Notes: a model not told the origin generated them from the sequence alone. DNA of 64,000 bases from Drosophila persimilis (GCF_003286085.1 NW_020825343.1:682001-746000), one strand, 5' to 3'. Positions 1-11,607 are shown, counted from the first letter of the stretch. Translations and numbers: made by a program.

Positions 1-544
1 TTTCTCAAATGTTACTTGGCAGCCCCCAATCCTGGTCCAGCACGGCATCGCCGGCTTTGACGCGCTCCCTTCCGCCTGTCCTTTCGTCCGTCCGTATGCC
101 TGTCCCTCGGCATTGGGGCAACTGCCTGATTGATCGAATTTGAATTTTTGTGGCACATCTCACCCAAGCCGCTGACGGTTCGCCTTTAATTATGTTCTCG
201 TTGGGTTGTATGTGGTGGCAAATGAGCAGGGATCCCCCAATCAAACCCAAGCAAATTCTTTGCCAACTTTCAGCCCTGGGGTCATCCCTCAATTTGACGA
301 CCGAGCAGGAAACAACTTAAGAAGTTCCTAAAACCACCCACACACTCGTACGAACAGAGAGGTATATGCATAAGGAGAGAGAGAGAGACAAAGCTGCAAA
401 AAAGCCGCAAAAATTTTTGAAATTTTACAAATTGCTATTTTATTGAGAGTCAAAAAGCAATGGAAATATGAAGAGAGCCAAGATGCGAGGAGACGTACGA
501 CTCCATTTGCCATTGGTTTCTGGTATACTCTCTACCCCTCTCTT

Positions 545-591
545 TGTGTGCATGTGTGTCTGTGTGCGTGTGTGCGTGTGTGTGTGTGTGT
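545..591. repeat. (TG)n microsatellite, interrupted
   Basis: Alternating TG with C and A interruptions, about 47 bp. Confidence 0.85.
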
Positions 592-1254
592 ATGCACAAC
601 GAAGCAGACATAATTAGCTGAAGAATTTTTTCATCAAATGTGCAAAATGGTCGAAACAGCGAGCCAAGTGTTGAAAAAGAGGCAATAAAAACACGGACGG
701 AAAAACGAAAAGTTATGAATCAAAATATATAAAGAGCGCAAAGAGGGAATAAGAGAGTAAGTTATAGAGAAGAAGAGAAACTTTTTTTACGATTTCAATA
801 AAGTTGTTAACTTTATTAAAATTTTTGCTCAGCAAGAAAAGTTGTGCAAAAGCCAGCCGAGCAGAGAATTACTATGAGAAAATACTTTCGACGACGTCCA
901 TAAATTGACAATTTAAGTTCGAGTTGAGAAAAGGGCACCCAGAGAAGTGACGCAAGGGAGAGAATGATTGAGTGAGAGAGAGAGAGAGATCAACTAGCGA
1001 AAAGTTGAGGAGAGAAATTGCGCATCAATGAAGCATAAATGCATAATGCCAAAGGCAAGTCTAACTAATAAATGTTCAACAATGAAAGGGGCAGCGTCAG
1101 TGGCAGGACACTCATCCTTGTCATGGTTCAGGTTCTGCTACCACTCCTTCTTCTGCATCTGGTCCTGCTCCTTTATGGCCATCATCGTTACATGCTAAAT
1201 TACACGCCAAATTGCGCACAGCCAGCCCTTTTGCCTTATTGATTCCGAGAGCAA

Positions 1255-1342
1255 GAATTCAGCTCTGAATCTGACTCTGAATCTAAATCGAAATCGGAAT
1301 GGAAATGGGTATGGGTATGGGTACGGGTATAGCAATGGGTAG
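1255..1342. repeat. Degenerate hexamer tracts: TCTGAA/TCGAAA, then GGGTAT
   Basis: Several TCTGAA-like units run into ATCGGAATGG and then three to four copies of ATGGGT/ACGGGT. On the minus strand this reads as repeated YPYPYPFPFRFRF, which is repeat translation and not a gene. Confidence 0.7.
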
Positions 1343-2476
1343 CCGTAACCAAAATCCAAAGTGCTGGCCACTTGTGCCATAAACAAATCAAATATTTCTC
1401 ATATTTCTCCGATTTTTACGCATAAATGCATCGCCGGAGAAGCAGTTTGCAAGGCAGCTGGAAAATGTGTTGCATGCAGCCAGGTGAGGCTTGGCGAAAC
1501 GAAAAGAAATGCATAGTTAAAGTTGGCATTTTCCCTATTTCCCATTCCCATTCCCGTTGCCATTTTCTATGTGTGAGTTGTACTCATAAATTCATCATTT
1601 AATCAGTGGAGAGAGGGAGGTGAACAGTAGTCATCGATAGCCAGCCAGCATCGTTTTACGGCTCAATGGCCATCAGATTTATTGAGCGCGTTTTGCTGGT
1701 TTGGGCTGCGGATTTGGACCATAATACGGATTCGTCCTCCTCATCGTACGTACTCACAAATCCCCCTTTGGCAAATCAAAGACAAGAGAGGAAGGAAAGA
1801 GGTCGGAAAGGAAAGGCTGGCTAGCTGGAAGGGAATAAAAACTATACGCTTTTTTTCAATACTTAGCTTTCTTTATGACAGATCGTTTCTGTAGTTGCTG
1901 TATGATATGATGATTTGATCAAATAATAATACCTTCTACAAGGTCATTGCAGCAAGGTTATTGTACAGACAAAACAGTTGAGCAGATACGATTTTTCTCT
2001 TTCTTCCGAAACCTGATTATAGCAATCCACACAATTTGCATAGCCCACAACTAATTTCCACTTCGTGCAGCAATTTGTCTGGCTTTCTATGGGGTAAAAA
2101 CCTATCTATGCCACATAATTAAAAACCCAACTTTATCAGCAGATAAACAACAACAAAATTTCACAAAAAAACAACCAATGGAGGAAGACAGACGGAAAGA
2201 GGGGAAAACATGAGTAAAACAACTAAAAAAACAAGGTAAATAAAAGGTAAAAATTATGAAGCACTTCATATTTCCATCCTAGCAGCATCCTCCTCTCTCC
2301 TTTTCAGTTCTCTGGATGATTCCCCATTCGAAAGCCCAAAACTCAAACCAAAGTCGGGGAACGGGAGTGCAGGCAATCAACACAAAACGACCTCGTCAAC
2401 AACTCCGGCTCAAGAGCAAAAATATCACAAGTGGGTGGAAAAAAAAGGGGGACAAAATGGGAATCTGTTTGAAGTT

Positions 2477-2529
2477 GGGGCTGGGGGCTGGGGGCTGGGG
2501 GCTGGGGGCTGGAGGCTGGGGTCTGGGGG
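2477..2529 (+). repeat. G-rich 7-bp tandem repeat (GGGGGCT)n
   Basis: About seven units of GGGGCTG/GGGGGCT, one interrupted as GGAGGCT. Each unit carries a run of four or five Gs, so the plus strand has strong G-quadruplex potential. Confidence 0.85.
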
Positions 2530-4567
2530 CCACATCATCATCATCGACATCACCCAGGGCAACTTTGTTGCTGGCACATAGTTGGGAGAGAAAAAAGTTC
2601 TGTTGAGGGTCGGGTCGGGCCGTGCCGGCTCTGGCTCTGGGACTGGGTTCTGCGGGGCCCTCTTTGCCGATTGCTAAGCAACGCAACAGTTTGCCATGGC
2701 TATAATACGTTATAATTTGTTATTGAGTTCTGTTCAGAGCAGCTGCAAAAATGCAGGAAAAACCGAGAGGAGAAATAGGAGCAGGAGCAGCCGGAGCGCT
2801 GTCTGAGCGGAGGAGTAGAAATGATATGAAAAGTACAAAAAAATAAAGGAAAACAAGAAAGGAAGACCGGCCTTGGACCGAAGCTATAGACACTCTTGCG
2901 TATGGATTGTTCCTACGGCAACTATATAGACTGTTTTATTTGATTTGTATGAAAATGAAAGATGCGTTTGTTAGCTTTGAATATTTTCAAAAGGTGCTTC
3001 CTGGGTGATGGTCTTAGAAGTTTCTAAAATATTACGATATCAATTATTAAGATAGAATCAATATACCCATTCCCATGCAAAGGTATACAAATAGGAGAGT
3101 CAAGAAAAGAGTCAAAACCGAACCAGAGGCTCCCTTCATTGGAATTTTTGGAGACATACACAGTACTGTACTGGTACTGGACTTTCCCTGAAGAAATGCC
3201 TTCTCATCAAAGTGTACCAGCATTCTTCGGTCTTTATTGGGAAACGAATGGAGAATACTGGAGAGGAAAAGAGGAAAGGGTCTCTGAATGTGTCATAAAC
3301 GCTCTTGTTGTAGTGACATTGTCCTTGTTGCTGGTTTTTGGTCCCATAAGGAGAGAGAGAGAAAGCTTGACGAAAAAAAAAACTGTATATGTATATGATT
3401 GGCAACAACAGCTTTTCAGTGCCACAGTCGAGTCGAGTCCACATTTTTTTTTTTTTTTAATATTTATTTCATGTTTCCTGCCATGCCATACTCCTCTCTC
3501 CACCGCTATCTGTATATACATACATATATATATAGAAATCATTCTCTCCTTTTTTTCTGTCGGTATGCTTTATGAAATTGATGCTCGAAAATCGCACTCA
3601 ATTAGTGGGGATTTTATATTTATTTATTGTTGCTGTCGCAGCGGCTGCTTTTGGGATCAACTGAAGAAGAAGGAACGAGAAGGACGGCACGTGTGTTCTT
3701 AGAATGGAAATGGCGGATTCTGGGAAATCAGTTGTTTGGCTCAAAGGGTGTCAGCTTGTATCCGCTTGATTAAATTTATTGCTTATGTGCCTCGAAAGGG
3801 AGCAAAGCAGGGGCAAAGCGAGCAAATGATACAAGAATATTCTCAGTATATTACTAAGCAGTGTTGCAATTATTTGACTTCTCTTCTACTAACTGATACC
3901 TTCAATATCTTAAGCTATACAAAGATCTATAAGTAGTACTAAGTTAAAAAGTTCAGATAGTTAGAAATAATCATTTGACATGAGGGTATCTTTTGTCTAG
4001 TGCAGAAAACAGCAAAAGCTTTATCCGTCTTTGATTTCATCTACTTGAGATTTTTATACCCGATACTCAAAATGAGTATTGGGGTATATTTGATTTGTGG
4101 TGAAAATGGATGTGTGTAACGTCCAGAAAGAATCGTTTCCGACCCCATAAAGTATGTATATTCTTGATCAGCATCAATAGCCGAGTCGATTGAGTCATGT
4201 CGGTCTGTCCGTCCCTATTAGCGCCTAGTGCTCAAAGACTATAAGAGCTAGAGCAACGACATTTTATATCCGGACTTCTGTAATATTTCTCCCCATCCCC
4301 TTCCGCCAACACAAAAGACGAAAATCTGTGGCAACCATAATTTTGAAGATAGGAGAAAATTAAAAACGCACAATCATAGAGAATGGCCATTGCCTAATCT
4401 TGCCGAATCCGAATCCGAATCAGATCGGATTATCATTATAGCCAAAAGTAACAAATCAATTTGCAGTGGCTACGCAGCGCCCGTCGACACGTTCTGATTG
4501 ATTTTCTGTCTCTCTCGCACGCACTCTTTGGAACGTTGTGACTTGCTGCTGCGACCGCAACTCTAGT

Positions 4568-4587
4568 TGTGCCCAAGTTTGGGCACA
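4568..4587. repeat. Perfect 9-bp inverted repeat in the centre of the DINE composite
   Basis: TGTGCCCAA and TTGGGCACA flank a 2-nt centre. The 3' arm is immediately followed by the CACATGTCCT segment that recurs near 49985, so the palindrome may mark an element edge. Confidence 0.5.
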
Positions 4588-4675
4588 CATGTCCTCCCAT
4601 TCCACAATCTACACTTAACGATCCAATGGTCTGTCGAGGATTCTCGATGGACTTGCGGGAGTGGAGTTTATATTA
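4585..4675 (+). repeat. Dispersed repeat, copy 1
   Basis: The segment CACATGTCCTCCCATTCC ... GTCGAGGATTCTCGATGGAC, followed by TTGCGGGA, is also found in diverged form at about 49986-50070. The shared parts are GCACACATGTCCT, the run leading to TTGACGATCC/TTAACGATCC, and TTCTCGATGGACTTGC. It has no coding content and probably belongs to a small non-autonomous transposon or the DINE centre. Confidence 0.5.
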
Positions 4676-4936
4676 TACAACGAGTCGGTACGTTGAAAAC
4701 CGCAGCTCAGGACCGCAAGTCTACTGTTACCCGGTACTCACATTGGTAGGAAAGGCAAAGCAGACCGCGCATCTTTCTCAATTTGGCTTGCATTGCACTT
4801 GAGAGATCATGAGAGATACAAAAAAAAATGCAGAGAAAGAGAGGAACCGCGATCTCTAGTTCCTCTATATTTTCTTTATGACTTTTACCTATATCTATAC
4901 GATTCTAATATACATATACTTAGTCAGTATATCTCT

Positions 4937-4959
4937 CGTCTGCCCTGCCCCGGCAGACG
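4937..4959. repeat. GC-rich hairpin, 8-bp stem and 7-nt loop
   Basis: CGTCTGCC and GGCAGACG flank CTGCCCC, just before the right arm. Helitrons end with a short GC-rich hairpin near their 3' end, so this may be a terminal hairpin of one component. Confidence 0.45.
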
Positions 4960-5049
4960 ACGCGTACATTGAGCGACATGAAGTGTTTGCGAGCGAGACA
5001 GAAAATCAATATCAGACACGTTCATAGCGTGTAGCGACCGAAAATTGAT

Positions 5050-5315
5050 TTGTTACTTTTGACTATAATAATAATCCGATCTGATCAAAATTCGGCAATC
5101 TGGTACATATGGTCATTCTCTATGATTGTGCGTTTTTAATTTATCTTCAAAATTGTAGATGCCACAGATTTTCGGGTTTTCATCATTCTGGCTATAATAA
5201 TTTTACGATCTGGTTCAAATTCTGCAGTCTAGAAGATATTGTCATTATCTGAGTTTTTGGTTATTTCGTATCTTTAAAATTGTGGATGCCACAGATTTTT
5301 ACCCTTTGTGGGGGC
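5050..5315 (-). repeat. Tandem duplicated unit inside the right DINE-1 arm
   Basis: On the minus strand, two consecutive units each start near AATCTGTGGCATC, pass through ACAATTTTAAAGATA or a close variant, and end near ATTATTATAGCC. Each is about 130 bp. The left arm contains only a single unit, at about 4318-4445. Variable-number internal tandem repeats are a known feature of DINE-1 elements. Confidence 0.55.
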
Positions 5316-5559
5316 GGAAGTGGGCGGGGCGAAGCTTTGAAATATACTGGTAGCAGTGACATATCACATACGAGTATAAAATGTCGTTGCTCTAGCTCTT
5401 ATAGTCTTTGAGCACTAGGCGCTCATAGGGACGGACAGACGGACAGAAAGGCAGACAGTGCTCAATCGACTCGGCTATATGTATATACTCTATGGGGTCG
5501 GAAACGCTTCCTTCTGGAATTTACTTTCACCACAAATCTCATTTTGAGTATCTGGTATA

Positions 5560-6700
5560 AAAAATGAGCCCGATGGGATGTACAGGAAAAGTACAAATAA
5601 TCGAAATTGAAGCACCATTGAACCATTGCACGGTTTACTTATCCAATCAGATCCAGATTCTAGCATGTTCCTGAAGTCAATTCGCACACTCAATTCATGT
5701 TTCCAAATAACATAATTTTGAGCAAAAGAAATACTTAACAATATTGCTGCAAACGGTCAACAATTTAATTCCACGTAATTGAGGAGCAACCTCAGCATAA
5801 GGAGCATGTTGGCCAGGTACAAAACATTTCCAATTTCATTCTAATTATACAGCCAGGCTCCGTTTTTCACATTCACAAAAGTTTTCCGATTTACTTTTGA
5901 ATACACATAAAATGGGGCTCCCGTTTTCACATTCCGCAAGAATTATTCGTTTTCAAAACGAAAACATTCCCGTTGACGAAATTAAAAGTAAACGGCTTTT
6001 TATACAACGAAACGAACCTTAATTGCAAAAGGAAAAAAATAGATGACTTATTGATGCATTAATATAAACTTGACACCTATGTATATCAGGGTAATTTAAC
6101 TTTTGCTTTCTTTATAAATAATTTTATTTTAACCCAACCTCAAATTTGGCGGAGCCTGCCTGATAAATCTTAATGCAATTCGAATTGCTTCCAAGGAGTT
6201 CAACACTGCGAATTTTATGCATATTTGAAATACCGTCAGAGAAAATCTAATTTACAAATATTTTAGAAGGGCTTACATGCATCGTTTTCGATAGTTTGCA
6301 TCATCTGGTCCAGATCTCTGAATAGTTCCGGGGTATTTTCCGGCAGTTCATCAGTTCGGTAGAACCGAACTTAACTTGAACTTGAACTTAATTAATTAAT
6401 AAAACAGCCATCTGGTAACTCTGTTCCGCACACACACATGCACATCTGATTCACGCCAGCTGCTCGGACAAGAGTTGCCTGATGTTGTACAGAAAAAGCA
6501 AGAAGCCGCGTGGGATGAAAAATTCAGAAACTTTTGCTAAATTCTAACAAATCTACGATTTTAACAAAGAAGTCGCTCGATTGATTTAATATTGAGTACT
6601 CGCTGCACATATTTGCTCTGCCGCATTTTGTTTATTTTGCTGTGCTGTTGGTTTATTGTAAGTGGTCACTGGCTAAGCAGCGCATTTAATTTTTTGCAAA
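5560..6700. other. Intergenic/intronic sequence upstream of the MADF-BESS gene
   Basis: Contains the short direct repeat at 5.85-5.95 kb. The stretch from about 6340 to 6700 is the likely promoter and 5' UTR of the MADF gene (Inr-like TCAGTT at 6351; TGGTCACTGG near 6663 resembles the Drosophila core motif 1). No TATA box was seen. Confidence 0.4.
5852..5950 (+). repeat. Short imperfect direct repeat
   Basis: GGCTCCGTTTTTCACATTC at about 5853 recurs as GGCTCCCGTTTTCACATTCC at about 5925, followed in each case by an A-rich stretch. Unit spacing is about 70 bp. Confidence 0.5.
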
Positions 6701-7614
6701 ATGGACGTACATCGCCTCATCGCGGAAGTACAGCAGCGGCGTGCTCTGTGGGATACAAGCATTCCCTTTTTAACCCGCAAGGTCGAATGGAATATACAGT
6801 GGATGGATGTGTCTGACGCTCTGAAGCTGGACGGTAAGTTTCGGGGCGCGTCACATTTTACGCTGCGCTTCTATTAATGCACTATTGTCTCCCAACAGTT
6901 GCGACATGCAAGAAGCGCTTCAATAGACTGAGGGACAAGTACCGCTGCGAGATCCGGAAGATACAGCAGGGTAGCGTTCAAGAGTCCAACTGGACGTACT
7001 TTCGCTGCTTGGAGTTCATGCGCTGCATATACGATCCAACCGGTCTCGTGGCATTCGCCCCCGAGCCCTACGAGTATAAATCTGAGTCGGAAGAGTGCTC
7101 CAACGACAATGATAAGATACTGTGGGATAACCTTGACTTCGATCTGGACAATGATGATTCGATAGATTTTGTAACTATGGGCGACATATTCAATCGTGAC
7201 TCGCCCGAGACACCTCTAATGCTGGTCGGGTCTTCGTCCTCGTATGACGGTCCCATATGGAATGACAACTACCTGATCAACAGTCAAATGACAACAACAA
7301 ACGAAGCGGACTCACTTCCAGTAGCCAGCAGTCCTTCAAGATCCGAGTCCGAAGACGATGCTGACTACAATTTTTTGGCTAGTCTTATACCGCACTTGAA
7401 GTCCCTCTCGGAAACGGGCAAACTCAAATTTCGCATGGAAGCTAGCCGCATTCTGATGGAACTAAAAAATGAGGAGGCTACCCCTGAACCCCCCGGTATG
7501 GATGCTGATACGGATCCAAATACATATTTTATACCCAACAGCGATATGAACGACTATGAAGGCGATACGATGGGCGAGTGCGAAGTTAAGATAGAAAATG
7601 AACCTTTGCTATAA
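6701..7614 (+). CDS. MADF-BESS domain protein, two exons, nested gene
   Basis: Exon 1 is 6701-6833, a 65-nt intron (GTAAGT...AACAG) is 6834-6898, and exon 2 is 6899-7614 ending in TAA. The product is 282 residues. Residues about 6-87 form a MADF domain: LIAEVQQRRALWD, then W34 (QWMDVSDAL), then CKKRFNRLRDKY and NWTYFRCLEFM. The intron falls inside this domain, right after LKLD. Residues about 200-237 form a BESS motif (DYNFLASLIPHLKSL...KFRMEASRILMEL). The linker is acidic and Ser-rich. MADF-BESS proteins are MYB/SANT-like nuclear DNA binders; BESS mediates protein-protein contacts. The start has a good context (GCAAAATGGAC), and the frame is open only with the splice. An Inr-like TCAGTT at 6351 could mark transcription start. 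No AATAAA follows closely; AATATA near 7751 is a possible poly(A) signal. The exact orthologue was not recognised. Confidence 0.9.
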
Positions 7615-8780
7615 GGTTCATAGATGTGGAATGAACATGAGAAACTATAAGCCGGAGAACATGGAACAAGGAACATGGAAAAAATGCACTTAATCAAAAT
7701 CCACATATATTCTAGTAATTCTTATCACCTTATTGAATATGTTTTTCCAAAATATATATTATGGTGGCAGATAATGCCCCGAAAGAGTGGATCCTACTAC
7801 TATCTGTCATACTAAGAAAGACAATTCTGATCATGTTCATGTACAAAGCTGAGCACCGATACATTGCAGCCAGGGCTCACAAGGTTCTATATCCATGTCG
7901 CGTAGGATAAATACTAGATTAATTAGTAATAGCCGAGAGAGATGTATGAGTCAGGTTAACTGAGTGGAGCTGGGAACAGCGTTGTCACAAATAGTGCCCC
8001 AGTTCGTTGACTGATAGCCAGGAGACGTGTCTGGAGCGGGCTGCGAACACGTTTGAACACGAACGCGTTCTGTGCAGTGCCGCCAGCTTAGCCCATTTCA
8101 GGTTAGGTCGAGCCTTTTTAAAAGTTGACTAGCTTATAATATTTGCAAATAGCTTATATAAGCTTTTTAGCATATTTTGAAAAAAAATTCGGGTTATTGT
8201 AGCTTTAAATGTAAATTTCATCTTTTCTGGATTTTTTGTTGGGTTATTTTTGGTGTAGAGAAAGAGGGATGGTGCGCTCTTTTGCACAACATGGAAACAT
8301 CGGAAACGTAAGGAATACACACCAGATAATAATATATCCCTAAGCTCATTGACTATTAAAATCACTTCATAATTATGGGAAGTAATAATTTATAAAGCTT
8401 TTGCTGAAACACAACCTCAATGAATATTTAAATATTTTACAGTTTAACTCATACACATTGCAGATGTGTTCTACATGTGTAATGTCTCATGTCAAATGTA
8501 AATGTAATGTAACATAACAAAGCTCGTAAAGTTCATTTTTTCGCCGCCAGAGGCAGGAGCTTTAACTTTACAGTCATCTTCTGTTAACGTAAAGGGGAAG
8601 CCATCTATCTGGCGCCCTCTTTTTGCACACTCTAGCTAGCGTCTTTTTATTGAAACTCATGGTTGGCGTTTCGGTTAACAAAAATCGCCACCAGGTGTGC
8701 TTTTGTGAAACACTATATACCACGGCACGCCACCAAGGATCTTTTTGTTACAAATAGTGATGCCGGTCCCTCGATATAAA
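7615..8780. other. 3' flank of the MADF-BESS gene, no further gene recognised
   Basis: AT-rich sequence with no strong coding signal. Around 7970-8110 it is more GC-balanced (GAACACGTTTGAACACGAAC) and could hold regulatory sequence. Confidence 0.45.
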
Positions 8781-8788
8781 TATCGATA
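8781..8788 (+). promoter_or_regulatory. DRE promoter motif TATCGATA
   Basis: A perfect DNA-replication-related element lies 60 bp upstream of the coding-like stretch at 8848-9256. DREF-bound TATCGATA is typical of housekeeping promoters in Drosophila. Its position suggests a promoter, but an 8-bp palindrome can occur by chance. Confidence 0.4.
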
Positions 8789-8847
8789 GCTAGAAAGATA
8801 AATTCTATAATATTTCGAGTTCGAAAAGAAATATAACTAAGCGCGCA

Positions 8848-9256
8848 CATTTAAATTTCGAATTTCTAAGAAGGTCATCGATTGAACGGATATATCGTTT
8901 GAACCTGCTGGAGGGCCACCTAATGCTTTGCTATGGTGAGGAACGGCTTGCCACTGGTGGCAACGATCATTGTTCCCCCAAAGTTTCTTTGAATCCCTTA
9001 TTAGCGATTCCAGCTGCTGCTGCGGTAGTCTGATCTGCACACCTACGATGGCTCCCAGTTCGAGGACAAGTCTGCCCTAGTCTCTTCCAGCGCCAGGGCA
9101 AAGCCAGGAGCCAGCTATGTGTCGTTAGTGTGTTTGTGGCGGGCACGCTTAAAAACAGGAAATTTACTTTATGCGTTCTTAAATGACAGGCCCCAGGATG
9201 AGGACCAGGACCCGCAAGAGGATGAGAATGTACATAAATGCGCTGGAGGAACGTAA
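8848..9256 (+). pseudogene. Broken coding-like region of unknown identity
   Basis: Two adjacent open plus-strand frames look like protein. The first (8848-9033) includes SIERIYRLNLLEGHLMLCYG and then EERLATGGNDHC, ending in TGA. The second (9029-9256) includes DLHTYDGSQFEDKSALVSSS, ARAKPGASYVSLVCLWRARL and an acidic DEDQDPQEDE tail, ending in TAA. Neither has a convincing ATG covering the whole stretch, and the frames overlap out of phase, consistent with one frameshift. GEERLATGGND has the flavour of a WD40 blade, but this is weak. With the DRE just upstream it could be a decayed small gene, a retrocopy, or a spliced gene misread here. I do not recognise the parent. Confidence 0.35.
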
Positions 9257-11560
9257 GCAGAGAAGAACGGGTGAAGCTCGAGGAGGAGCTGGGGCCAGAG
9301 GCATAACGATTACATTAGAAGCAGTAAAATTTTACAAAAATGCTGTACGTGAGCTGCCTCTTTGAATATGTAATGACGCCACGGAGAGAGTGCAATTTAA
9401 ACACGCACATTGACACACTCTAATGCACAGACTGAAACACCCAAACACACTCCCGCAGTTACTAATGCTCACGTAGGGCAACCACAAGCGCCAAAAATTC
9501 TATTTGTGGTTAAAGCGGCCAACTTTATTACGGCTAAAAGTATGCAAAAAAAATAGTGAAAAGATGAAAGCCCCCTGGCAGGAGGGGCACTAAAAAAGGC
9601 AGGGAAAATACATTTTACTATCAATTTTAGGGCCAGCATTAATTTGGGCAAAATTTTCGGCTCTCCAGTTGGATCAATTGTGGCCTACGTTTTATTTTGC
9701 GCCAGCTGGTGGAGGAGGATTTGTTGGTGGCGGCTAAGGTTAGGAGTATGCTTGTGGGTGAGTGGGTGATTGGGGGGCCACCTGTCAAAACTCTGGCTGT
9801 GCTGGCTGTGGCAACGCCGCTGGATTACGGACAGTGGGTCTAAAGATTCTCATTGAAATTTGTATTTGGAAAATGGTTAATTCCAAAGCATTTGTGGCAA
9901 AAATTGTATGCCATTATGGAGCATTTGGAATAAAATATCAATTGGAATTGAAAATGGAATTGGCAAAACTCGAGTCCTAGAGACACTGGGATAACGAAAG
10001 GAAAGACTGTCCTGCGCCGAGCTGAATAAATTTGAAACACTTTCGCTATTGTTTGTTCCACTGTTCGCCGTCTGTTCAAAAATCCCATTCAACGTGACAA
10101 GGCCGGAGCCGAGGCTGAACCCATCGTCCAGTTCGGTCTGCTCTGACCAGACGCTCGTAGGCGGCCTGCGGTTTTCATTACATTTTAGATTTTTAACGAG
10201 TACATTTTGCAGTCGTTGTCGTCGTCGGCCTCGTCATCAACATTCGTCATCGTCCTTCCCATGCCCCCAGCTCCTGCCCCTACACCGCTCCGCTCCAACA
10301 GTTTCGGCTGCAACTTAAGCGGCTTTTCCCCTATTTTCGTTTGTGTGTGTGTGTATGTGGGGGCGAGTGTGTTAGAGAGAGCTGCCCCGGACGGTGGCAA
10401 TTTAGCTAAAACGGTGAAGCACACGCCTACCTGCGCCCACAAAAACGCACTACACAAATTACTATTTATGTGAGTGCCCCAATGGGCGCCACCTTCTCTC
10501 TGCTCTTCTGTAGCGCACTCCGTTGGTGCGGTTGAAATGAGCAAATTGTGTGCGATTGTGGCAGCCACAAAGGAAGGAAAATCTAAAAAAAAAATACGGT
10601 TCGAAATAGGAGAAAGAGCAGCTCTAGTGCACTGGGCTTTCTCTGCTGAAATTTGGGTCACGTGGTTAAAGTCTCCTCTGGTCCTCTGCCTCGTTTTACC
10701 ATATTTTAACAAGCTTACTTAAAATAAATTAGATTTACTAAACCACAAAAAGGGCAGCCCCGAATAACACTCCGCATTGAGAGAAAATCGAAACCTACAT
10801 TGTATGTACTATGTATGTACGAAACTAATGTGAGGAAATCAGTGCAAGTGTGGAGAGGATGGCCACAAAACAAACAGGACTCGAAATGGACATAGGTCTG
10901 GCCTTGGGGGTATCTGACCTTACAAGAGGGCTGGCAGGATTGGCCAGGACGAGGCAATTTTATGGCCAGACACGCAATTTGCGCCCTCGTCTATCTTCTA
11001 GTGTATGGGATTGGGCTCTTGTGCGTGTAAATGAGCCAAAAGACAGAAGAAAAATGGCCAACTATTTGCCATTTTAGTCACAAGGGACCAGACGACTTGG
11101 CCGGGGGAGAAGGAGAGCAGGGCTAACTGGTTGGAAATTCGATTATAGTTCCAATGAGAGGGGACTCCACCATGACGTCAGTGGGCAGTTCTCAGATGAA
11201 GGGTCCCTCCTGCTAAAGGATGACTGGCAGTACTGAAACTGTAAGCAATACGCTCTGGTCGTACATCTGACTGATCAAGCAGGATAATCGGCATCCGGTT
11301 TGCAGGAGGCTTTCTCTGCGCTCAGAGTGGGTGAAATAGACAAATTGCATGTGACTCGGCGGCCCCTGATATTTATAGCCCCAGCCAGTCTCAGTCCTAG
11401 TTATAACCCTTCCTTCAGTCCCACTAACAGTCCAAGTCCCTGTCTCAGCCGCAACTGGGGAAACTTGACGGGCAATTTGGCAAGCAGAACTCTGGTAGCG
11501 TAACTAACATTTATATTTGTCGCCAGGAGTGCCGTCTGAACAAACAAATGTCACACATAG

Positions 11561-11607
11561 CACGACGACGGCGATGGCGACGGCGACGGTGACGACGATG
11601 ACGAGTG
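11561..11607. repeat. GAC/GGC trinucleotide tract
   Basis: Units CGACGACGG, CGATGG, CGACGG and TGACGACGATGACGAG form a degenerate GAC array in a locally GC-rich stretch. Confidence 0.6.

Larger units (their letters stand above)
1..4053. other. Intronic sequence, no gene recognised
   Basis: AT-rich sequence with TG, GA and G-rich repeats and runs of A and T. The long overlapping open frames at about 3136-3702 on both strands come from T-rich, low-stop sequence and show no domain. Confidence 0.6.
4054..5559. mobile_element. DINE-1/INE-1-type non-autonomous Helitron composite with inverted arms
   Basis: The left arm begins TATACCCGATACTC and holds the DINE-1 core: GTTTCCGACCCCATAAAGTA, TTCTTGATCAGCATCAATAG, CCGAGTCGATTGA and GTCTGTCCGTCC. 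The right arm, read on the minus strand, begins TATACCAGATACTC and repeats the same blocks, so arms at about 4054-4545 and 4960-5559 are inverted copies. The centre, about 4546-4950, is unrelated to the arms and contains two hairpins. The right arm carries two tandem copies of a roughly 130-bp unit (AAAATCTGTGGCATC...), where the left has one. No transposase gene is present. The core matches the Drosophila DINE-1 (INE-1, DNAREP1) family, a non-autonomous Helentron. It could be two insertions in opposite orientation or one foldback-like derivative. Confidence 0.75.

Noticed and set aside
1195-1386. Minus-strand peptide with YPYPYPFPFRFRF
   Set aside because: This is a direct translation of the GGGTAT/TCGAAA hexamer repeats.
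3136-3702. Overlapping 187-codon plus and 102-codon minus frames
   Set aside because: They are built on T-rich and microsatellite-like sequence, with no conserved motif in either direction.
10185-10712. 175-codon minus-strand frame ending in an acidic tail
   Set aside because: The acidic part translates a TCG/TCA-type repeat; there is no domain or splice context.
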